From: Nocardia asteroides
GTDB lineage: Bacteria; Actinomycetota; Actinomycetes; Mycobacteriales; Mycobacteriaceae
DNA: 64,000 nt
Direction: 5' to 3'
Assembly: GCF_900637185.1 (NCBI RefSeq)
Contig: NZ_LR134352.1
Location: forward strand, 868,001 to 932,000
Shown here one piece after another: positions 52,038 to 59,889 of the stretch. The notes under the pieces were generated by a model that searched no databases, had not been told where the DNA came from, and worked only from the letters and a program-made list of their open reading frames with translations. The position numbers and the translations under genes were made by a program. Numbering within the stretch: the stretch's first letter is position 1; each line of letters opens with the position of its first letter.

Positions 52038-52661
52038 GTGAGTTCACGAGCTCCCCACGTGCTGCCGGACGCGAACGTGCTGTATTCGCGAACGCTGAGA
52101 GACTGGATCTGCCTGCTGGCCACCAGGCCCGGTCCACCGCTGTTCCATCTGCGCTGGACCGAGGACATCCTGGCGGAGCTCGTCTACCACCTGCGCAAGA
52201 AGCACCCGCACTTCTCCGATCCTCAGATCGGAGGAGTGCGGGACCGCATCATCGCAGTTGCCGAACACGGCCGGATTCGTGGATATGAGATCGACCCCGA
52301 CCTCGAATACACCGACGAGTGCGACGCGCACCTGCACGCCGCCGCCGAGCGCGGCGGGGTCGAGTATGTCGTCACCGATGATCGCGGATTTCACGACTTC
52401 GCCGTCGCCAACGACGATCACCTCGGCTATGAGGCGTTCACCTCGGACGACTTTCTGATGCTCGTCCACCGGGACTCGATCGCCACGGTTCGCGAAGCGC
52501 TACTCGCCCAGATCGCGTACTACCGTCGACTGAGCAAGCCGTTCAACCTCGCCGCGCGTCTCGAAGCCGCGCAGGCCCCGAAGTTCGCCGACGCGATTCG
52601 CGAGATGATGCAAACGCCGGCCGTTGCTCGCGCCCTCGCCGATGCGTCTGAAAACACCTGA
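52038..52661 (+). CDS. PIN-domain protein, probable VapC-like toxin
   Basis: The 207-residue PIN-like nuclease has an acidic quartet that can be traced: Asp11 in VLPDANVLYS, Glu in RWTEDILAEL, Asp in YTDECDAHLHAAAE and Asp in VVTDDRGFHD. VapC toxins use this site to cut tRNA or rRNA. At 207 residues it is longer than typical VapC (about 130-145), with a helical C-terminal extension (about 145-207) not found in the short toxins. It is downstream of an HTH gene that would serve as antitoxin. The GTG start has no ribosome site but a possible leaderless -10. Confidence 0.72.
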   Translation: MSSRAPHVLPDANVLYSRTLRDWICLLATRPGPPLFHLRWTEDILAELVYHLRKKHPHFSDPQIGGVRDRIIAVAEHGRIRGYEIDPDLEYTDECDAHLHAAAERGGVEYVVTDDRGFHDFAVANDDHLGYEAFTSDDFLMLVHRDSIATVREALLAQIAYYRRLSKPFNLAARLEAAQAPKFADAIREMMQTPAVARALADASENT

Positions 52662-52704
52662 CGCGAAGGACCGTGGATCTCGTCTCCGAGAACGGACGCG
52701 CCGG

Positions 52705-53340
52705 TTATGCGTCTCGGCCGCGCATCGCGCGCATCAGCTGGTCCTCGGTGAGGGCTGGGACCGGGAGGGGGTGGGCGGCTTTCGCGCGGAGGCCGTCCAG
52801 GATGAGGGCGAGGTTGCGGCGCCAGAGGTCGGGGGCGACGGACGCGGTGGCGGTGACGACGCTGGTGTGGGACCAGGTGATGAAGGCGATGTCCTCGAGC
52901 GTCCAGTCGTCGCGTAGCGCACCGGATTCCTGTGCGCGCGTGATGATGCGGCGCATCAGGCCGTGCCCGTGCTCGCGGGCTCGTTCGAGTGCGGCGCTCG
53001 GGGCGTTGCGCAGGGCGAGTTCGCCGAGGATGCGGTCGCTCGCTTGGAGTTCGCAGATCTTTTCGACCAGGTGGACGAATGATTCCCACGGGTCGGTGAG
53101 CTCGAGCGCCTGTTCGGCGATGCGGGTGCCCGCCTCGACGCGGTCGGCGACGGCGGCGGCGATGAGTTCGTCGCGGGTGGGGAAGCGGTTGTAGAGGGTG
53201 CCGATCGCGACGCCCGCCCTGGCGGCGATGTCCTTGAGCGGCGCGTCGAGGCCGCGTTCGGTGAACAGTTCCCTGGCCGCGGTGACCAGCGCGTCGCGGT
53301 TGCGCTGGGCGTCGCTGCGCAACGGCTTGTCCTCTGGCAT
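52705..53340 (-). CDS. TetR family transcriptional regulator
   Basis: The 211-residue regulator has the TetR HTH (about 13-60): ALVTAARELFTERGL, APLKDIAARAGVAIGTLYNRFPTRDELI, and an all-helical ligand domain with DDWTLEDIAFITWSHTSVV. It is divergent from an atypical SDR gene; two TTGAnCC...CTCAA/TTCAA sites followed by CTTAGTG lie between the two starts. Autorepression and repression of the SDR gene are likely. Ligand unknown. The ATG is used. Confidence 0.88.
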   Translation of the reverse strand: MPEDKPLRSDAQRNRDALVTAARELFTERGLDAPLKDIAARAGVAIGTLYNRFPTRDELIAAAVADRVEAGTRIAEQALELTDPWESFVHLVEKICELQASDRILGELALRNAPSAALERAREHGHGLMRRIITRAQESGALRDDWTLEDIAFITWSHTSVVTATASVAPDLWRRNLALILDGLRAKAAHPLPVPALTEDQLMRAMRGRDA

Positions 53341-53375
53341 TCGCCGATCCTACAAATCCGGCCTGCGCGGATATC

Positions 53376-53391
53376 TTGAGCCATGGTTCAA
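53376..53391. promoter_or_regulatory. TetR site 1 (SDR/TetR divergent region)
   Basis: TTGAGCCATGGTTCAA is a 16-base palindrome with one mismatched pair. It is followed by CTTAGTG, as is site 2. Confidence 0.6.
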
Positions 53392-53414
53392 CTTAGTGCT
53401 AGGTTGCGGGAAAC

Positions 53415-53430
53415 TTGAACCGTCCCTCAA
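53415..53430. promoter_or_regulatory. TetR site 2 (SDR/TetR divergent region)
   Basis: TTGAACCGTCCCTCAA, followed by CTTAGTG, repeats site 1 in direct orientation 39 bases on and lies 18 bases before the SDR ATG, where it could cover the promoter. Confidence 0.5.
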
Positions 53431-53447
53431 CTTAGTGAGGTCATCGA

Positions 53448-54161
53448 ATGAGCACGCTCGCGATCTTCGGATACGGACCCGGCCTCGGCGCCGGCACGGC
53501 ACGGGAGTTCGGCCGCAACGGTTTTCGGATCGCCGCGATCGGGCGCGACCTCGAACGGGCGGCCGAACGAGTGGCCGCCCTGCGGGCCGACGGCATCGAG
53601 GCCGAGCCGTTCGCGGCCGACATCACCGATCCGGCGCAGCTGAGCGAGGTCGTCACCAGGGTGGAGGGCAAGCTCGGGCCGATCGAGGTGGCCGTGCACG
53701 CAGCCGCCGCGGGGATGTCGATCCGGGCCGAGTCGACCCGCGCCGTCGACGCCGCCTCGCTGGAACTCCCGTTCGCCCTCAAGGTGTACTCGTCGATCGA
53801 GCTCACCCGGGCGCTGCTGCCCGGCATGCTCGCGCGCGGACACGGCACGCTGCTGTTCTCCTCCGGCGCCTCGGAGACGAATCTGCAGCCCTACCTGGCG
53901 AATATGGGTGTCGCCCTCGGCGCCCAGCGCGCCTATGTGCGGCAGCTGGCCGCCGAACTCGACGGCACCGGGGTCTACGCGGGGCTGCTCGCGATCGGCG
54001 CGCTCATCCAGGACAGCGCCGTGCAGGCGCAGATCGACGCCCAGCCGGAGCTGATTCCGGACGGGCTGGTGCTGCCCCGGATCGGCAATGCCGAACTCGG
54101 TGCCGAGTACTGGCGGATGTACACCGAACGCGACATCGTCGAGGTCGAGATCGGGTTCTGA
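53448..54161 (+). CDS. Short-chain dehydrogenase lacking the catalytic Tyr-Lys pair
   Basis: The 237-residue Rossmann protein starts with IFGYGPGLGAGTAREFG, the Gly-rich NAD(P) loop of SDRs, and has the FAADITDPAQL and VAVHAAAAG stretches. LLFSSGASE supplies the usual Ser. Where YxxxK should follow, the segment reads NMGVALGAQRAYVRQLAAEL, so Tyr is Met and Lys is Leu. The protein may bind a dinucleotide without classical catalysis, or use another residue. It is controlled, by inference, by the divergent TetR gene. Ends 66 bases before the TipA-like gene, which has its own promoter. Confidence 0.8.
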   Translation: MSTLAIFGYGPGLGAGTAREFGRNGFRIAAIGRDLERAAERVAALRADGIEAEPFAADITDPAQLSEVVTRVEGKLGPIEVAVHAAAAGMSIRAESTRAVDAASLELPFALKVYSSIELTRALLPGMLARGHGTLLFSSGASETNLQPYLANMGVALGAQRAYVRQLAAELDGTGVYAGLLAIGALIQDSAVQAQIDAQPELIPDGLVLPRIGNAELGAEYWRMYTERDIVEVEIGF

Positions 54162-54170
54162 ATATCGGGG

Positions 54171-54201
54171 TTGACCTTGACGTAGCGTCAACTTGCAGAC
54201 T
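54171..54201 (+). promoter_or_regulatory. MerR-type promoter of the TipA-like gene
   Basis: The -35 TTGACC and -10 CAGACT are 19 bases apart, the long spacing used by MerR activators. The perfect dyad TTGACG-TAG-CGTCAA (54177-54191) fills the spacer, so the protein probably activates its own gene. Confidence 0.7.
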
Positions 54202-54227
54202 GGTATCACCGACGAAAGGAGCTGGTC

Positions 54228-54986
54228 ATGGCGGGTGAATGGGCCATCCAGGAGCTCGCGAAGGCCGCGGGCACCACCAGCCGCACGCTGCGCCACTACG
54301 GGCAGCTGGGGCTGCTGGCGCCGAGCCGGATCGGCGCCAACGGCTACCGCTACTACGACCAGCACTCCCTCGTTCGCCTGCAGCGCATCCTGCTGCTGCG
54401 CGAACTCGGCCTCGGCCTCCCCGTGATCGCCGAGGTACTCGCCGGTGAACAGGACACCGCCGACGCCCTGCGCACCCACCTGGATCTGCTGCGGCAGCAA
54501 CAGGACCGGATCGCACGGCAGATCGAATCGGTGTCGACCACGTTGCACAAGACCGAAAGAGGTGAACCACTCATGGCCGCAGAGGTTTTCGACGGCTTCG
54601 ACCACACTCAGTACAAGGACGAGGTCACCGAACGCTGGGGCAAGCAGGCCTACGAGAGCGGCGACCGCTGGTGGCGTTCGCTCTCCGACGCCGACAAGCA
54701 GGAGTTCCTGCAGACCCAGCTCGACATCGCCGCCGACTTCGGCAAGGCGCATGCCGCCGGGCTGCCTGTCGAGGGCGAGACCGTCCAGGCGATCGTCGCC
54801 AGGCACCGCGCCTGGCTCGGCGACGGCACCCAGGGACGCCCGGTGACCAACGAGTACCTGCTCAACCTGGGCGAGATGTACGTCGCCGACCCGCGCTTCC
54901 GGAAGAACTACGACGTGCACGGCGACCGCACCGCCGAGTACATCCTCGAAGCCTTCCGCGCCTACGTCGCCGCTCACCCCGCCTGA
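54228..54986 (+). CDS. MerR family regulator with TipAS drug-binding domain
   Basis: The 252-residue protein is TipA-like. The N-terminal MerR winged helix (about 5-75) has WAIQELAKAAGTTSRTLRHYGQLGLLAPSR and NGYRYYD, and a coiled-coil dimer helix follows (about 80-115). The C-terminal TipAS domain (about 125-250) has YKDEVTERWG, WWRSLSDADKQEF and the RFRKNYDV stretch, which in Streptomyces TipA binds thiopeptide antibiotics; an internal ATG at MAAEVFDGF may give the short TipAS form. It probably senses thiopeptides or related compounds and activates its own promoter, which has a 19-base spacer. A GAAAGGAGC site precedes the ATG. Confidence 0.88.
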   Translation: MAGEWAIQELAKAAGTTSRTLRHYGQLGLLAPSRIGANGYRYYDQHSLVRLQRILLLRELGLGLPVIAEVLAGEQDTADALRTHLDLLRQQQDRIARQIESVSTTLHKTERGEPLMAAEVFDGFDHTQYKDEVTERWGKQAYESGDRWWRSLSDADKQEFLQTQLDIAADFGKAHAAGLPVEGETVQAIVARHRAWLGDGTQGRPVTNEYLLNLGEMYVADPRFRKNYDVHGDRTAEYILEAFRAYVAAHPA

Positions 54987-55022
54987 CCCCGGTTTACCCC
55001 GCGTGCGACCGGGAAATAGAGA

Positions 55023-55059
55023 ACAGCCGCGTCCGGACAACGTCGTCCGGCGCGGCTGT
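55023..55059 (+). terminator. Terminator of the TipA-like gene
   Basis: A long bipartite stem pairs ACAGCCGCG with CGCGGCTGT and, inside it, CCGGAC with GTCCGG. It starts 36 bases past the stop. Confidence 0.65.
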
Positions 55060-55116
55060 CGGCGAAGGTAGGCTGCCCGACACCGGCGCACGAGCGCGCG
55101 GTCGCGAGGGGGAAGC

Positions 55117-55236
55117 ATGGGTCTGGTGCTCGTGGAGGTCGGGCTCGCGCTCGGCGCGGGCGGCGTGCTCGTGGCGGCGTTGCTGCCGGGTACCAGGCGG
55201 TGGATGGATGCCGGACGCGTTCCGCCGTATAACTGA
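55117..55236 (+). CDS. 39-residue single-helix membrane miniprotein
   Basis: A short frame from ATG to TGA encodes MGLVLVEVGLALGAGGVLVAA, then LLPGTRRWMDAGRVPPYN. It is one hydrophobic helix (about 3-24) followed by a short charged tail with Arg-Arg-Trp. GAGGGGGA lies 3-10 bases before the ATG, a strong ribosome site. It is the first of the run of small membrane-protein genes and ends 30 bases before the next start. It could be a subunit or regulator of its neighbours; expression has not been shown. Confidence 0.5.
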   Translation: MGLVLVEVGLALGAGGVLVAALLPGTRRWMDAGRVPPYN

Positions 55237-55266
55237 CGGCGATGACGAGTGGTAGCGGGGAATGCG

Positions 55267-55680
55267 GTGGATGAGGTACGGCCATCTCGGGTGACCGCGC
55301 TGGTGGCGGGGTGGCTCGGCGTACTGGTCGGGGTGGCCGGGATCGTGGTGGCGACCGGGACGGCGGTGGCGCGGGCGTTCGGGCGGGTGATCGAGCTGGA
55401 CTACGCGGCGGCGGGGATCGTCGGCGGGCTCGGCGTCGTGTACCTGCTCGGGGCGGTGCTGCTGTTGCGGCGGCGGTTGCTAGGCAGGCGGATCCTGGTC
55501 ACCATGTCGGCGGTGATGGCCGGGGCGACGCTGCTGGTGGTAGTGCTCAACGGGGCAGGCCACGGGTGGCGGCTCGGACCGCTGGACTGGTGGCTGGCGC
55601 TCAACGCGGTCATCTTGGCGCTCAGCGTGATCGAACCGACGCGCCGCTGGACCACCACACGCCGACCCGACACGGGATAA
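55267..55680 (+). CDS. Small four-helix membrane protein
   Basis: About 137 residues, with four membrane helices (about 10-32, 45-67, 75-97, 105-125) and a basic tail RRWTTTRRPDTG. No family recognised. The start is uncertain: the GTG of VDEVRPSRV at 55267 has GGGGA five bases upstream, while another GTG at 55249 would add six residues. Second gene of the membrane-protein run; its neighbour starts 9 bases after its stop. Confidence 0.5.
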   Translation: MDEVRPSRVTALVAGWLGVLVGVAGIVVATGTAVARAFGRVIELDYAAAGIVGGLGVVYLLGAVLLLRRRLLGRRILVTMSAVMAGATLLVVVLNGAGHGWRLGPLDWWLALNAVILALSVIEPTRRWTTTRRPDTG

Positions 55681-55689
55681 ATTCGACCA

Positions 55690-56235
55690 ATGGTCGTGCA
55701 GGATACGAAGACGAAGATCGGTGACGTGACGGCGATCGCCGCCGTCTGCGTCGCCGGAGTGCTCGCCGTGACGAATCTGCTGGGGGCGGTGCTGCTGGTG
55801 CGGGCCTTCTTCGACGATCCCGACCGGCTCGACGATTCGCTCACCCTGTTCACCACACTCGGCGCGCTGCTCGCCGCGGCCGCGTTCGGCTACGGCGGGG
55901 TGCTCCTCGCGCGCCGCGACGAGACCGGCCGGTGGATCGTGATCGTCGCCGCGGGCACGCAGGTCGCGCTCGGCCTGCTCGGGCTGCTCGCCACCGCTGT
56001 GAACTACGACCCGGAGTACGGGATCCACTGGTTCGCCGACAAGCCGGTGAGCGAGTGGCTTCCGATCGGGCTCGGCGGGGTACCCGGTGCGGTGACGGCG
56101 ATCGTCATCCACAACTGGCAGGCGGCGCTGATCGTCGTGCTGCTCAGCGGGCTGGCCCTGGCCGCCGCCGCGGTGCGCCCGACGGCGGACTACACGCTCG
56201 CCGCCACCGAGCCCGGCGCCGGATCGACCGTATAG
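55690..56235 (+). CDS. Four-helix membrane protein of unknown function
   Basis: The 181-residue protein has four or more membrane helices and an aromatic/acidic loop (AVNYDPEYGIHWFADKPVSEWLPIG, about 102-126) outside or between helices 3 and 4. The N-terminus is short and charged (MVVQDTKTKIGD). No family recognised. It begins 9 bases after the preceding gene and ends 36 bases before the next, so it is probably in the same transcript. It lacks the Tyr/Pro-rich leader of the following genes. Confidence 0.5.
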   Translation: MVVQDTKTKIGDVTAIAAVCVAGVLAVTNLLGAVLLVRAFFDDPDRLDDSLTLFTTLGALLAAAAFGYGGVLLARRDETGRWIVIVAAGTQVALGLLGLLATAVNYDPEYGIHWFADKPVSEWLPIGLGGVPGAVTAIVIHNWQAALIVVLLSGLALAAAAVRPTADYTLAATEPGAGSTV

Positions 56236-56271
56236 TCGGCGATCGACACGGCTCCACGAGGGGGGACTGGA

Positions 56272-56892
56272 ATGGGATATCCGTATGGCCCACAGCAGGG
56301 CCACGACCCGTACGCGGCACAGGGTTACCCGCAGCAACCCGCGTACGGCATCGACCCGTACGCCCAGCAGGGCTACGCGCCCCAGCCATACGGTCCCGAA
56401 TACGGTTACGCCGCACCGGCTTACGCCCCCGGATACGGCTACCCCCAGCCCCGTGCCGGCGGCGGCACCGCGATCACGGCCGCCGTGCTGTCGCTGCTGT
56501 TGTCGTTGATCGCGCTGGGCGGCATGGGAATCGCCATCGCGAGCGAGATGGACACCGCAGGTTATCGGGACGGTAGCGCCCGCTCCGGCACCATCGCCGG
56601 CTTCGCGATCGCGAGCGTTCCGTGCCTGCTGTGGTTGCTCGGCTCGATCCTGCTGTTCCGCCGCAAGACCGCGGGCCGCGTCCTGCTGATCATCCTGTCC
56701 TCGCTGGGCCTGCTGGTCGGCGCGATCTCGGTCGCCGTCGCCGCGGACTCCGGTGGTGGCCCTGCCCTGATCGCCGGCTTGGTGGCCGCCGCCATCCCCC
56801 TCCTCATCCTGACCCTCGCCGCCGCCCCCTCCACCGGCCGCTGGATCCGCGCAGGTCGTCAGCCCGCGTACGCTCCCTACCCGTACTACTGA
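56272..56892 (+). CDS. Membrane protein with Tyr/Gly/Pro-rich cytoplasmic leader
   Basis: The 206-residue protein has a low-complexity leader (about 1-62) made of repeated GYxPQP / DPYAQQGY-like units containing many Tyr, Pro and Gln. Then come four membrane helices (about 66-88, 105-126, 133-152, 160-180) and a tail ending APYPYY. Such leaders are common in actinobacterial DUF4190-type membrane proteins and may condense or bind partners near the septum or pole; here this is inference. GAGGGGGGACTGG precedes the ATG. No enzyme motif. Confidence 0.55.
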   Translation: MGYPYGPQQGHDPYAAQGYPQQPAYGIDPYAQQGYAPQPYGPEYGYAAPAYAPGYGYPQPRAGGGTAITAAVLSLLLSLIALGGMGIAIASEMDTAGYRDGSARSGTIAGFAIASVPCLLWLLGSILLFRRKTAGRVLLIILSSLGLLVGAISVAVAADSGGGPALIAGLVAAAIPLLILTLAAAPSTGRWIRAGRQPAYAPYPYY

Positions 56893-56915
56893 CAGTTCGC
56901 AGGGGGGATCGTCGC

Positions 56916-57638
56916 ATGAGCAGCAACACTCCGGATGCCGCTGCGGGCCAACCGGTTTCCATGCCACCGGCACCACCGACCGTGCGCTACGACCCAGCTC
57001 CGGAACCGGCGGGCGCCGGAAACGGGGAGTGGTGGCTCACGCCCCGCGCCGACTACCAGTCGCCCGAGCCGCCGTCGGCCACCCGGCCCGAGCCGCCGTC
57101 GGCCACCCGCCGACCATCTGCCACCCGGCCACCGCGGGCGGCGCCGAGTAACCGGCCACCCCGGCCGTCGAACCAGCGGAAGGTGAGCCCACGTCGTCCT
57201 CCGGCGACCGTCGGTTCAGTGGTGCCTCTGCATCGGGCGGCCGGATTGCTCTCGCTGATTCTGGCCGGCGTCTCGGCGATCGCCGCCATCAACGGGTTCG
57301 TGTTCTCGGAAGCCGACAGTGGGTCGGAGACGAACGAACAGATGTCGGGAATCGCCGGTAGCTACGTGCTGTTCGTGATGTTCTGGGGAGCCGGTGGACT
57401 GCTGGTTGCCCAGCAAGTCGGATACAGCCGCGCGCTCGTCGCCGTCTTGGCGGTGGCATCCACATCGCTGAACATGGAGGCGATCGACACGCTGGCCGCC
57501 GGTTCGAGCCTGGCGGGAGCATGGCTCGCCCGCACCGGGTTGGCGCTCGGGCTGCTCGTGCTCGCCCTTCTGCTCACTTCGGTGGCGACGAGCTGGATGC
57601 GCCCGGGTCGCGCGTTGCCGGATGGGCGACGTCGATGA
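56916..57638 (+). CDS. Membrane protein with proline-rich leader, GEWW motif (copy 1)
   Basis: The 240-residue protein has a long disordered leader (about 1-100) with NGEWWLTPR near residue 37 and tandem PEPPSATR / PSATRP units. Four membrane helices follow (about 107-128, 145-165, 172-190, 205-225). It is paralogous to the next gene, which has NGEWWNTPG in the same place and a similar four-helix pattern. The ATG is preceded by AGGGGGGA. Its stop overlaps the next start (ATGA). No known domain beyond the membrane core. Confidence 0.6.
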   Translation: MSSNTPDAAAGQPVSMPPAPPTVRYDPAPEPAGAGNGEWWLTPRADYQSPEPPSATRPEPPSATRRPSATRPPRAAPSNRPPRPSNQRKVSPRRPPATVGSVVPLHRAAGLLSLILAGVSAIAAINGFVFSEADSGSETNEQMSGIAGSYVLFVMFWGAGGLLVAQQVGYSRALVAVLAVASTSLNMEAIDTLAAGSSLAGAWLARTGLALGLLVLALLLTSVATSWMRPGRALPDGRRR

Positions 57639-58453
57639 GCCAACCCCTCAGCCCCGATCCACACCACCCCGCTTCCGTGCGGGCCCCGGGTGCCCCGGCT
57701 CCGGCGACCGCCCACTACGACACCAGTGCGCCGACCGGCCAGCCCCTCGGTTACACCCCCGTGCCGTCGCACGGCGGGCAGGGCCAGGCGAACGGGGAGT
57801 GGTGGAACACGCCGGGTACGGGCCGTATGCACGCACCGTCGGCGAGTGGACACGGCCAACCAGATCTGGATGGCGACCAGACGGATGTCCGGCCTCCGGG
57901 GAGCCAGGCGACTCAGCTGGGCATTCTGCTGGATCGGATTACCGTCGCATTCGCCATCCTGCTGGCCGGGTATGCGGTCATGGCCGTGGTGGTCGGCTTG
58001 AAGGCGAACACTCGGTTTCCCGGCAACGAGTGGATGAGCCAGCGGATTCTCACCGCGACAGCGCTGCATTCGGTCGCGGCGGTGTTGTGGATAGCCGCCG
58101 TGGTGATGCTGGGGCGGCGGGTGCGGCGGGGCCGACTGCTGGTGGGCATCCTCACGGTCGGGTATCTCGGGATGAACACGGTCGCAGTGGGCAGCAGGTT
58201 GCGGGATTCGGATTGGACGTTGTCGGTATACACCGGGATGGTGGATTACGTCTGCGCCGATACGGGCTGGGCGATCTGCCCGCCCGACGGGACTGATGCA
58301 GGGCTGCGATTGGTGGGGGCAGGAGCTTTGCTCGCGTTCCTCATGCTCGTGTTGCTCTGTGCGTCCGCGGTCGCGACGCGGCGTGCGGGTGGTGCCGGTC
58401 ACAGTGGGCCCCGATCCGGTGGGCAGCCGGGGCTCGGACACGGGCCGGGATAG
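57635..58453 (+). CDS. Membrane protein with proline-rich leader, GEWW motif (copy 2)
   Basis: The 272-residue paralogue of the upstream protein has a Pro/Gly/His-rich leader (about 1-95) with NGEWWNTPG near 54, then four membrane helices with an extracytoplasmic loop (VYTGMVDYVCADTGWAICPPDGTD) holding two Cys that could form a disulfide. The C-terminal tail is Gly/His/Ser rich. Translation is coupled by ATGA to copy 1. It is the last gene before glf, 93 bases downstream, which has its own leaderless promoter. Confidence 0.6.
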   Translation: MSQPLSPDPHHPASVRAPGAPAPATAHYDTSAPTGQPLGYTPVPSHGGQGQANGEWWNTPGTGRMHAPSASGHGQPDLDGDQTDVRPPGSQATQLGILLDRITVAFAILLAGYAVMAVVVGLKANTRFPGNEWMSQRILTATALHSVAAVLWIAAVVMLGRRVRRGRLLVGILTVGYLGMNTVAVGSRLRDSDWTLSVYTGMVDYVCADTGWAICPPDGTDAGLRLVGAGALLAFLMLVLLCASAVATRRAGGAGHSGPRSGGQPGLGHGPG

Positions 58454-58465
58454 CAGTAGCGCTGA

Positions 58466-59764
<1,299 letters not shown>

Positions 59765-59889
59765 CCGATCAGCGCCCGGAGGAGGCCGCTCCCGGACCGG
59801 CTCAGCCGGCCGAGAAGCGCCCGGTGAAGGCGGCCGGAGGAAGCGGGCGGACCACGCAGGGCGCCCGAGCACGCCAGAAAGGACGCAGC

